Shown piece by piece: positions 1-7,105 of a stretch of DNA of 15,254 nucleotides. Every line of letters begins with the position of its first letter. Position 1 is the stretch's first letter. A model generated the notes under the pieces. The model worked only from the letters and a program-made list of their open reading frames with translations. It was not told the origin of the DNA and made no database searches. Source of the DNA: an uncultured Azospirillum sp. (lineage in GTDB: Bacteria > Pseudomonadota > Alphaproteobacteria > RF32 > CAG-239); contig CABUAP010000014.1 in assembly GCA_902489675.1 (NCBI GenBank), positions 1 through 15,254 of the forward strand. The letters are read 5' to 3'. The position numbers were made by a program, and so were the translations under genes.

Positions 1-3000
1 TTTTGAACAAATTCAAACCGCTGCGGACGAAGCGATAAAATATGCCAAAGAAAAAGTAACCAAATTAAAAGCAAGCATTAGTTCATACTTTTCCAAACGC
101 AAAAATACGGCGGAAAAAGTGCCCGGTACCAAGCAGTTTGCTGAAGAAACATCTGTAGATATTTATGATGCTGCGGCTGTGCAGGCGGCGGTTAATGAAC
201 TCTTTTTGCAGTATCCGTCCGCCGATACCAGAGTAAATCGATTTTATGAAAAAGAAGCTGCCGAATTTTACTATGATACAATGATCGAAATTCAGACGGC
301 GGCCAAAAAGCTGGAAGGACAGCTAAACAGCCTGCGAACCGAAGTCGATGAGTTCGCGAAAACGGCGGTCGCACCGTCGGGCGGCGGAACCGGCGCAATG
401 TCTTCGTCGGATGAAAACGGCAACTACTATAACCTTTATCTAGCGCATAAGAAGTTTAATGACGTGCTGAAAGTCACCGAAGAGGTAATGGCGCTTTATT
501 CTCAATATTATGTTGCCCGTGCGATCTATCGTAAATCGATTTTGCCGGCTCCTTATCAGGAAGATACCAAGGATACGGAAAGCAAAACGACGGCGGCCAG
601 TTATTATCACAGCACGGTTGCTTTTGCCCAATTTGTCAGCGGCAGCAGCGCTTCCGAAGAAGTGGCCGATGATGATGCAGATGAGGGGACTGCTCCCACT
701 TATACTCAAGTTGATTTTTCGATACCTACTGCGCCCGAAGCAAAGTCGTTGATGGCCGGCAGTGAGAAAGAACTGGCCGATTTGGGCGTAATTTCCGAAT
801 CGCAGCGGCTGCTGAATACGGCGATCAAAGCCCATAATACGATTCGCCTGCTGCCGTCTTATCGCAATATTTTCCAGCAATATGAACTGTTTAAGCAAAT
901 GCACGATAAAGCGTCGGAAACGGTTGCCGTTTCCGACCAATGTGTCGTTCAATATCTGGGGCGCCGTTATGATCAGCCGGAAAAAGTTTGGTACGGTACA
1001 ACGACGGCGCCGCAAAACCCGACGGACTATGATCAACGCACGGGACTTTCCGGCTGGGCAGTGGCAGCTTATCAGGTCGCCAATGCCGATAAGAGCGCCG
1101 GGCTTGATACAGATTCTTTTGCAACGCTTGATCTTGGTGTGGAAAGCGACAGCAGCAATCTTGGCAACCTTGATGAAATCAGCGATAAGGCTGCTCAGAT
1201 AGATTCGGCCAATGCGCTTGCCAGCCCGAGTAAGGAGAAGGAATTTTCCGACGCTGCTCGCGAAGTAGAATTGGTTACTTGGCAGATCGGCGCGCAGGCG
1301 GCCAAAATTTTGGCGGAAGATCAATATTCGGCTAATCCGGTTTACGGAAAAGCGGCCAATCCTTATCCGTTGTGGCAAGATCAAAAGAGTTTTTACAATC
1401 AGTATATCGACAATAAATACGAGAATATGAAAACTTATATCCGCAATTTGGACTTGACCTCTGTTGCGCTGAAAATAGCACAGCTCATCAATGACGACAG
1501 AGAAGACGGAACCGCAAAAAGTGCGGCAGAGCGCGGATTGCAGAAACTTTCGGCCTATATATCCAAAAACGGAACCGACGGTTCTGCCGATAACGGTTTG
1601 GTTAACGAAAAAATGTCGGCGATCGCTAAAATTGACAGCGCGCTCAATGCTGCGCTCAAACCACATCAGTCATCCAAAGAACGCTTGCTGGCCGAGTTGG
1701 ATAAGGTTGCGGCCAAAATCAGCGAACTAAATGATCAGATCAGTCTGGCTGATTCCGAAACCGCTGCCGGCAACGCCAAAGTGGAAAGTTCGCATAACAA
1801 TATCAAATTGATGAATGACCGCGGAACCACCGATGATTCTGTTCTGTATACAATGGCACGGAGTGATTTTTCCGAGGGCAGCAAACAGGTGACCGAAAAT
1901 ATGGCAATTGCATCGCAGCTGCGGGTCGAGGTTAAGAAATATGAGCAGCAACGCGATGAATTGAATAAAAAAATTGATGCGGTAGATGAAAAAATCGCCT
2001 CGATTGAGGAAGATTATTTAAATCGAAAATCAGCGGTTGAAGCCCAATATGATGCCAAAATGGCCAGTGCTGCCGCCGGCGCCAAAGCGCCGACATTAGC
2101 GGCATTGGTTGATAAAATAGAGATTAGCAGTTTTGGCCTGAGCGGCGTTGTGTCCGAGGCAGACAGTCTGGTTTCTTCGGCCAAAAGCTATGCAATCAAG
2201 CTGATCGACAAAGCGCATCAGGATATGTATAACCTTGGTGACGGTTTGTATGAAACAAGAAACAACCGGGTAGTTGTCAAACGCCATCAGGAACTGATTA
2301 AGAGCTTAAAGAATATGCCGCGCGAACAGTTCATCCGTTCGGCAATGTCGGCGGTCAGTGACGGCGGCGCCTCGGCAATTGCTTCGTTAATGTCCGGCGC
2401 GTTGACTTCGGCAATAACGGAAGGCATTTGCAGTAAAGCCTCTTGCAACACCGCAGACAAAGAATATTTTGTCGGCCTGCAGGCCAAACCGCGTGATTTT
2501 TCGGCACCGAAAGCCCCGGAATTTGAACATTATCCGTCACCGCGCGATATTGTCCATTTTGACGCAACAGACTACAAAAATATGTCTAAAACCAAAGACG
2601 GTCTTGTTTCTAAAACCTCGTTTTTGGAATATGGCGGAGAAATTCCCGAAATCTGGCGGCAAATGCTGGCTGACGACGCGTTTGTCGAAAGAGGGCTGAA
2701 TCTGAGCTCTCTGCTTGAGCAGGGCGGGGAAAGCAAATATCTGATGCGCGGTGCTCTTTATCCGTGCCGGCTCGGAAAATATACAATTGACGTTGCGGCC
2801 TCCAAAGTTGACTTGTCCCAAACCAGCGGGCAATATTTGGTCAGCCCTAATGCTTCGCCGAAAATCCCTACCTGTCAGGATATCTCGGTTAAAGGCACTT
2901 TATACTATACGGTAACGGATCTGGAATTGGATGAAAGTGTCCGCGCCGGCAGTCAGAAAACACCGGCAGTAGTTTCGCCGAGCGAGTTAGGCACGCTTTT

Positions 3001-3637
3001 GGTCTATACCGACGGCAAACTGCGTTTTAACGATGCGGCTTATAACGTATATGAGCGGATGCTGGAGCTGGAGGATAAGGCAAACAGCGATAACTTCAAA
3101 TACGAGGTGCGCGACAATGTGTACCAAAAGTCTATGTATGCTCATAACCAAATCGGCAATTTCCTGCACTTTGTGGATAAGGAAAACAGTATTCGCAAAA
3201 ACGTGGATGAGCTGAAATTGAGTATTGACGATGCCAGAAAGACCATTAAGGAAATGCTGGCGGAAATGGGGTTCAAACTCAATGACAACTTTAATCTTGC
3301 CAACGATGATGAATATGCTTATATTCGCAATAAACTGATTGAATATAAGAGCAATCTTGTCGGACAGGCTGCATCGGAAATTTCGACCGTAAATAATGCA
3401 AACCCGGTGGTTAAAGAGCGTTATGACAAGGTTGAAAACACCCGAGCGGCATTGGTTCAGGATAAAGATGCTCTGATTAACCTGAACAATTCGACCGCAG
3501 CCGGCAGTTCCTTAAGCGAAGCAATCATCAGTGAAAAGGCCAATCAGGAAGTGATGGCGAAGTCGCAGCAGGAAGCGCTTGACGCAATCCGCAAAGAAAT
3601 AAATAATTTTGAAAAGCCGCTTTGCGCTGCATATTAA
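1..3637 (+). CDS. Giant coiled-coil T4SS-associated protein, 5' end outside window
   Basis: The frame is open from base 2 to the TAA at 3635-3637, so the gene begins left of the window; the GTG at 119 is only an internal valine codon and I do not accept it as the start. About 1,211 residues are visible. I do not recognise a family. The sequence is mostly helical and polar, with a heptad-like Lys/Glu/Leu coiled coil encoded at about 1670-2060 and a second helical stretch near 3190-3600. A mildly hydrophobic Ala/Ser/Ile segment lies near 2340-2430, but I see no convincing membrane segment. Six cysteines are visible (near 941, 2429, 2443, 2765, 2873 and 3620), an even number that would suit disulfides in an exported protein. 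It sits 13 bases upstream of virB8, the virB6 position. In Rickettsiales, VirB6 paralogues carry very long extensions, so this could be such an extension with the membrane core upstream; a secreted structural partner is the alternative. Confidence 0.85.
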   Translation, partial: FEQIQTAADEAIKYAKEKVTKLKASISSYFSKRKNTAEKVPGTKQFAEETSVDIYDAAAVQAAVNELFLQYPSADTRVNRFYEKEAAEFYYDTMIEIQTAAKKLEGQLNSLRTEVDEFAKTAVAPSGGGTGAMSSSDENGNYYNLYLAHKKFNDVLKVTEEVMALYSQYYVARAIYRKSILPAPYQEDTKDTESKTTAASYYHSTVAFAQFVSGSSASEEVADDDADEGTAPTYTQVDFSIPTAPEAKSLMAGSEKELADLGVISESQRLLNTAIKAHNTIRLLPSYRNIFQQYELFKQMHDKASETVAVSDQCVVQYLGRRYDQPEKVWYGTTTAPQNPTDYDQRTGLSGWAVAAYQVANADKSAGLDTDSFATLDLGVESDSSNLGNLDEISDKAAQIDSANALASPSKEKEFSDAAREVELVTWQIGAQAAKILAEDQYSANPVYGKAANPYPLWQDQKSFYNQYIDNKYENMKTYIRNLDLTSVALKIAQLINDDREDGTAKSAAERGLQKLSAYISKNGTDGSADNGLVNEKMSAIAKIDSALNAALKPHQSSKERLLAELDKVAAKISELNDQISLADSETAAGNAKVESSHNNIKLMNDRGTTDDSVLYTMARSDFSEGSKQVTENMAIASQLRVEVKKYEQQRDELNKKIDAVDEKIASIEEDYLNRKSAVEAQYDAKMASAAAGAKAPTLAALVDKIEISSFGLSGVVSEADSLVSSAKSYAIKLIDKAHQDMYNLGDGLYETRNNRVVVKRHQELIKSLKNMPREQFIRSAMSAVSDGGASAIASLMSGALTSAITEGICSKASCNTADKEYFVGLQAKPRDFSAPKAPEFEHYPSPRDIVHFDATDYKNMSKTKDGLVSKTSFLEYGGEIPEIWRQMLADDAFVERGLNLSSLLEQGGESKYLMRGALYPCRLGKYTIDVAASKVDLSQTSGQYLVSPNASPKIPTCQDISVKGTLYYTVTDLELDESVRAGSQKTPAVVSPSELGTLLVYTDGKLRFNDAAYNVYERMLELEDKANSDNFKYEVRDNVYQKSMYAHNQIGNFLHFVDKENSIRKNVDELKLSIDDARKTIKEMLAEMGFKLNDNFNLANDDEYAYIRNKLIEYKSNLVGQAASEISTVNNANPVVKERYDKVENTRAALVQDKDALINLNNSTAAGSSLSEAIISEKANQEVMAKSQQEALDAIRKEINNFEKPLCAAY

Positions 3638-3650
3638 AAGAAAGTGAGAA

Positions 3651-4409
3651 ATGAACAAATTCAGTAAAATTCTTGAAGGCAGCAAAATCCTTGCCATTAC
3701 CGACAAAAGCGGGAAAGAATATCATTTTATCGGAGCCAGAGAGCGGGAAAAAGTCGGTGCCAAAATGACTTATTATCTTTGGCTTTCCCGCTTTTTTATC
3801 GTCACATCGGCAGCATCGCTGCTGCTGTTTCTCGCCGCCTCCCTTTCTTTGTTCAATTTGGCGCCGCAGGTAACGGTTGAGCCTTTCCTGATTATAGATC
3901 AGAGTTCTTCCGACGAAATTGTTCGTTACGAGCCGATTGCTTATGATATGGCATCTAAAAAAATGATGATGGAAACCTTTGTCCGTCAATATGTTTTGTA
4001 CCGCAATACCATTATTAACGATGAGCGGGAAATGATGGTTCGCTGGTATGCCGGCGGTATTTTGAACTATTTGTCCGCGCCGCTGGTTTTTAATGAATTT
4101 AGCAAATACAGAGAAGGTATTTGGAAAGATATTACCGATAACCAGACCAGTCAGGAAGTGGAAATCATTTCCATCGGCCGCGTCGGCGGTGAAAAAAGCC
4201 CGGTTTGGAAAGTAGATTTTAAAACTTACGAAGTTTCTGCCCGCCGCCGCAATACGGAAACCGGTGCGCTGTTTCTCCGCGTTCACTACTGGACGGCATC
4301 CGTCACTTCCTATTTTATCCCCGAACGGGCGTTTATGGGGCGTCGTCTGCTGAATCCTCTCGGCTTTACGGTAACCAGATATTCTCAAAGCGAAGTGGAA
4401 TTCTTGTAA
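3651..4409 (+). CDS. virB8: VirB8-like T4SS inner-membrane protein, copy 1
   Basis: VirB8 is a bitopic inner-membrane protein that nucleates T4SS assembly and contacts VirB9 and VirB10 in the periplasm. This 252-residue product has the family layout and length: a polar cytoplasmic N-terminus (1-47), one hydrophobic segment (about 48-69), then a periplasmic NTF2-like domain. Family signs are VEPFLI just after the membrane segment, the FVRQYVLYR helix, the HYWTAS strand and the NPxG motif (N235-P236-L237-G238, followed by FTV) near the C-terminus. The NPxG motif is known to matter for VirB8 partner contacts. The ATG at 3651 follows the previous stop by 13 bases and has a modest purine-rich AGTGAGA upstream. 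It is paralogous to the gene at 4722 but clearly diverged. Two VirB8 proteins in one system also occur in the Rickettsiales rvh T4SS. Confidence 0.93.
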   Translation: MNKFSKILEGSKILAITDKSGKEYHFIGAREREKVGAKMTYYLWLSRFFIVTSAASLLLFLAASLSLFNLAPQVTVEPFLIIDQSSSDEIVRYEPIAYDMASKKMMMETFVRQYVLYRNTIINDEREMMVRWYAGGILNYLSAPLVFNEFSKYREGIWKDITDNQTSQEVEIISIGRVGGEKSPVWKVDFKTYEVSARRRNTETGALFLRVHYWTASVTSYFIPERAFMGRRLLNPLGFTVTRYSQSEVEFL

Positions 4410-4526
4410 ATTTATTAACCATTTTGTTTTATAAAGTGGTTAGATTAGAGTTTATTTAAAAAATGTAGACTTTTGTGAAAAAAAAGTTTAACTTCAATAT
4501 ATCTTATCAAGAACGAGGATATTTCG
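4410..4526 (+). promoter_or_regulatory. AT-rich gap, possible internal promoter region
   Basis: This is the only gap above 20 bases in the window and it is far richer in A/T than its neighbours. It holds the imperfect hairpin listed separately. Downstream is a TTGTGA (4473-4478) that could act as a -35 element, with TATATC (4498-4503) as a poor -10 at a long 19-base spacing. A promoter for the lipoprotein-virB8-virB9 segment is possible, but the match is weak. The ribosome-binding site of the lipoprotein, CGAGGA at 4514-4519, lies seven bases before its ATG. Confidence 0.3.
4416..4442 (+). other. Imperfect inverted repeat (hairpin)
   Basis: Arms TAACCATTTT (4416-4425) and AAAGTGGTTA (4433-4442) pair over ten positions with one G-T wobble, around a 7-base loop GTTTTAT. 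The stem is A/T-rich and no T-tract follows directly, so it is a poor intrinsic terminator. It could mark a processing site or attenuate transcription between the two virB8 segments. It may also be chance in an A/T-rich gap. Confidence 0.35.
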
Positions 4527-4715
4527 ATGTATAAAAGTGTAATGTTGGTTCTGCTTCTCTTGCTGCTTTCCGCCTGCGGACTGTTCGGTTCGTATTATGA
4601 GCCGGAACCGGTAGGTATCGGCCGCGCTTCCGACGAACTGAAACTTTCTCCTTGCGCCTGTATGCAGGTTGAGCTGCCGAAAATGCTGCCCGACTGGTTT
4701 GTTGAAACAATCTGA
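4527..4715 (+). CDS. Small lipoprotein in the VirB7 position
   Basis: This 62-residue product has a lipoprotein signal peptide: Met-Tyr-Lys, a leucine-rich core (residues 7-14), then the lipobox L14-S15-A16-C17, with C17 as the lipidated residue. Gly at +2 argues against inner-membrane retention by the Asp+2 rule. The mature part is only 46 residues and includes C43-A-C45 and an LPDWF motif close to the C-terminus. VirB7 is a short outer-membrane lipoprotein that binds VirB9 and in Agrobacterium is disulfide-linked to it. The length, lipobox, spare cysteines and position among virB8 and virB9 all fit that role, though residue similarity alone would not prove it. The ATG at 4527 follows CGAGGA by seven bases. 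Its stop is six bases from the next start, so the two are probably translationally coupled. Confidence 0.85.
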   Translation: MYKSVMLVLLLLLLSACGLFGSYYEPEPVGIGRASDELKLSPCACMQVELPKMLPDWFVETI

Positions 4716-4720
4716 GGAAA
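4714..4720 (+). promoter_or_regulatory. Ribosome-binding site deciding a TTG start
   Basis: GAGGAAA overlaps the TGA of the lipoprotein gene (4713-4715). The downstream gene is in the same frame as the lipoprotein, so it cannot start before 4716, and the only start-type codon close to this site is TTG at 4722. The spacing is tight (four bases after GAGG), which suggests start by reinitiation after the lipoprotein stop. Confidence 0.55.
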
Positions 4721-4721
4721 G

Positions 4722-5444
4722 TTGCCGGTAAATAATCAAAATCAGCGCCTTTTGGCCGGCCGCGGCAGACGTCCCGGCGCCTCGGCGGCATCCTCATCTC
4801 AGGATGCTTTTGTTGCCAACGTTGCCGAAAAACGCTATCTGTGGACGGCTCGGGCTTTTGCGATTATTACCGCTGTCAGCCTGTGTTGCAATATTGTTTT
4901 GCTGTTGGCGATCGCTCAGGTCATTCCTCTTTACCGGGTGGAACCGTTTTTACTGACATTTCAGAATAAACAAGAGCAGGTATATAATATCCAGCCGGTT
5001 AACCGGGCTATGGAAGATGAAAAAGAAATTACCGAAGTTTTTGTTCGGGAATATGTTTTGCTGCGCAGCTCTTTTAATCGTGACATTCCGGAAGTGGAAG
5101 CTCGTTGGATGCCGGGCGGGATGATTGAGGAAATGTCCAGTCCTTCGGTTTATAAAGATTTTGTTGACAATACAGCCAATCGTGCGCTGGAGTTGATCCG
5201 CTCCCGGCAGATGATTCGTGATGTGCGGATTATGACGGTAAATGAATTGGGGTCGGGTATCTGGCAGGTGGAATATGAAACGCGTGATATGTATCCGGAT
5301 TCCAAAGCGCCGGAGATCAACTACTGGACAGCCAGTCTGAAAGTCGGCTACCGCAGCAAAAGAGTGAAATTTAAAGGAAGATTAAAAAATCCGGTCGGCT
5401 TTACGGTGTACCAATACTCGCTGACTTACAACAAAGTAAAATAA
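4722..5444 (+). CDS. virB8: VirB8-like T4SS inner-membrane protein, copy 2
   Basis: This is a second VirB8, 240 residues from a TTG start. It has a basic, Arg/Gly/Ser-rich cytoplasmic tail (1-43), one membrane segment (about 44-69), then VEPFLL, the FVREYVLLR helix, NYWTAS and the NPxG motif N223-P224-V225-G226 followed by FTV. Each landmark lines up with copy 1 at 3651, but the N-terminal tails share nothing obvious, so the two probably differ in cytoplasmic contacts. The copies are separated only by the lipoprotein gene. Either two VirB8 forms occupy distinct places in one machine, as proposed for rvhB8-I and rvhB8-II, or they alternate. The gene ends 14 bases before virB9. Confidence 0.93.
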   Translation: MPVNNQNQRLLAGRGRRPGASAASSSQDAFVANVAEKRYLWTARAFAIITAVSLCCNIVLLLAIAQVIPLYRVEPFLLTFQNKQEQVYNIQPVNRAMEDEKEITEVFVREYVLLRSSFNRDIPEVEARWMPGGMIEEMSSPSVYKDFVDNTANRALELIRSRQMIRDVRIMTVNELGSGIWQVEYETRDMYPDSKAPEINYWTASLKVGYRSKRVKFKGRLKNPVGFTVYQYSLTYNKVK

Positions 5445-5458
5445 GGTGGATAAAGATA

Positions 5459-7105
5459 ATGTTATCAAAGTCTGTAAAAATAAGTATCTTAAGTTTGTTT
5501 GCCGTCGCCTTTGCCTCAGAAGCTTTCGCTCAGGCCACAATCAACAGTATGGATCAAAATGCCGATCAATCGCAGGGGCAGTATCAGCCGATGGATATGG
5601 GTTATGCCGGTTTTAACTCTCTCGGCATGATGCAGAGCGCTTGGCTGGATCCGCTGCAAAACCTTGGTGAAGGACAAAGTAAGCCGGCTTATTCCAAATA
5701 CTATTGGTCGCCGGATCTGGTTTTGCCGCTTCGTCTGCGCGAAGGTATGATTACTTTGTTGAACTTCCCCGAATGGGAAATGATTGAAGATATATATATC
5801 GGCGATAATGCAACGTTTGACGGTCAGATTTCGGGGCCGAACACTTTGCTTCTTTATCCCCGCAAAGGCGCCAATGTCGGTGTTGATACCAACATTATCG
5901 TTTTCGGCCGTTCCGGCAACCGCTATGTGTTTTATGTCCGCAGCGAAGGGGTTAATACCGAACGTTTGACCAACGCCATTGTTGATATTGACGTAATTGA
6001 CGGTGCCGGTTCTTCCGGCGGTGCGGGAACGCTTGGTTCCGGCGGTTCTTCCTCCGGCCGGGTCAATGCCAGCAAATATTACGGTAACGGCGGCAAGTCG
6101 GTCGATTCTACTTTTACCAAAAGATTTCAGAAAAACGACTGGATCAAGAGTATCCCGTTAGATCCGACCCAGTTCCGTTTTGATGTTGAAGTTTATGTCC
6201 CTAACCCGGAAGATGTTGTTATTGCGCCGGAACGCGTATGGCGGGATGATATCTTCACCTATATCGATTTGGGCGAAAAGGCTCTGAATATGACGCAGCG
6301 TCCGATCGTGACCCTGATTGTGGAGCGCGTTGAAGTCCCGGTTGGTTTCCGTACCAAAGGACCGAACAACCGCCTGATCATTGTTGAAGCGATTGGCGAT
6401 ATGGTTATGCGAAACGGCAAACGTATTGTCTGCCTGAAACTTCGCAGATCAGATTCGGTTGGTTTGGACAATATCAGTTATGCCGACGATATTACCGACA
6501 AAGAATGGGATGTTCCCGGCGCATTGCCTGCCGACAAACGCGGCAAAGGCGGTTCTGCCAGCTATCCGGAAGGTTTTGGCAGCAATTATGTCGAAGGGCA
6601 GGTCGATATCAATGCCGGTTCTTCCGAGATGATTGTTCCCGAATACAGCGGCGGCAATAACGGCGAAGGCGTTACCATTCGCTATAAAGCCGGCGGAGCT
6701 TTCGGTGCGGGTGCCGGCGGTGACGGCCAAGGCGGCGATTTTGACTATTCCAAAATGCGTCGAATCAAAAATACGCAGGAATTTGATACGGCGGCCAGCA
6801 GCTTAGCCAGTCAGTATCGCTACGGTTCGGGGTTTGCCGACGGAGGTTCCAATATCTCAATTGAACTCGGTACCGATGCCAATGTGGATAATTTAGAGAA
6901 TCTGTGGGATAATTTGTCCTCTAAATATTCTAAAATTTTGAAGAACTATGACCCGTTCTTCTCTGTTGACGCACCGGCGGACGGACAAGGTAAAGAATTG
7001 TTCCATCTGCGGATCGGACCTGTCAAAACGCTTGATGAAGGTGACAGTGTGTGCAGCAAACTGGGTAGAAACGGTGTCTTTTGCAGCGTAGTCAGGACCC
7101 AATGA
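5459..7105 (+). CDS. virB9: VirB9-like outer-membrane complex protein with C-terminal SPOR domain
   Basis: VirB9 joins VirB7 and the VirB10 C-terminal domain to form the T4SS outer-membrane core. This product (548 aa) starts at ATG 5459 behind AAGGTGGA (5443-5450) and has a Sec signal peptide ending AFA (cleavage after residue 24). The VirB9 N-terminal beta domain is at about 80-178, with LREGMITLLNFPEWE, IYIGD and TNIIVFGRSGNRYVFYV. A Gly/Ser linker follows (about 181-201). The VirB9 C-terminal domain is at about 239-331, with PERVWRDDIFTYIDL, NNRLIIVEAIGD and NGKRIVCLKLRR. A long Gly-rich stretch then leads to an extra domain at about 464-548 that matches SPOR: an aromatic helix with ENLWDNL, then FHLRIGP and the C532/C542 pair ending VVRTQ. 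Usual VirB9 proteins are about 250-300 residues, so this one is roughly twice normal length. The stop overlaps the next ATG (ATGA). Confidence 0.93.
   Translation: MLSKSVKISILSLFAVAFASEAFAQATINSMDQNADQSQGQYQPMDMGYAGFNSLGMMQSAWLDPLQNLGEGQSKPAYSKYYWSPDLVLPLRLREGMITLLNFPEWEMIEDIYIGDNATFDGQISGPNTLLLYPRKGANVGVDTNIIVFGRSGNRYVFYVRSEGVNTERLTNAIVDIDVIDGAGSSGGAGTLGSGGSSSGRVNASKYYGNGGKSVDSTFTKRFQKNDWIKSIPLDPTQFRFDVEVYVPNPEDVVIAPERVWRDDIFTYIDLGEKALNMTQRPIVTLIVERVEVPVGFRTKGPNNRLIIVEAIGDMVMRNGKRIVCLKLRRSDSVGLDNISYADDITDKEWDVPGALPADKRGKGGSASYPEGFGSNYVEGQVDINAGSSEMIVPEYSGGNNGEGVTIRYKAGGAFGAGAGGDGQGGDFDYSKMRRIKNTQEFDTAASSLASQYRYGSGFADGGSNISIELGTDANVDNLENLWDNLSSKYSKILKNYDPFFSVDAPADGQGKELFHLRIGPVKTLDEGDSVCSKLGRNGVFCSVVRTQ

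Noticed and set aside
440..1666. 408-codon minus-strand open frame
   Set aside because: It lies antisense to the clear coiled-coil frame, with no ribosome-binding site and a low-plausibility Ile/Arg-rich product.
119..3637. GTG at 119 as the start of the first gene
   Set aside because: The same frame is open with typical coding sequence back to base 2 and no good ribosome-binding site precedes 119; the gene is cut by the window edge.
3528..4388. 286-codon minus-strand open frame
   Set aside because: It is antisense to virB8, which has firm family motifs; its product has no recognisable features.
4416..4442. Hairpin as an intrinsic terminator
   Set aside because: The stem is weak and A/T-rich and no T-tract follows it directly, while coding of the same operon continues downstream.
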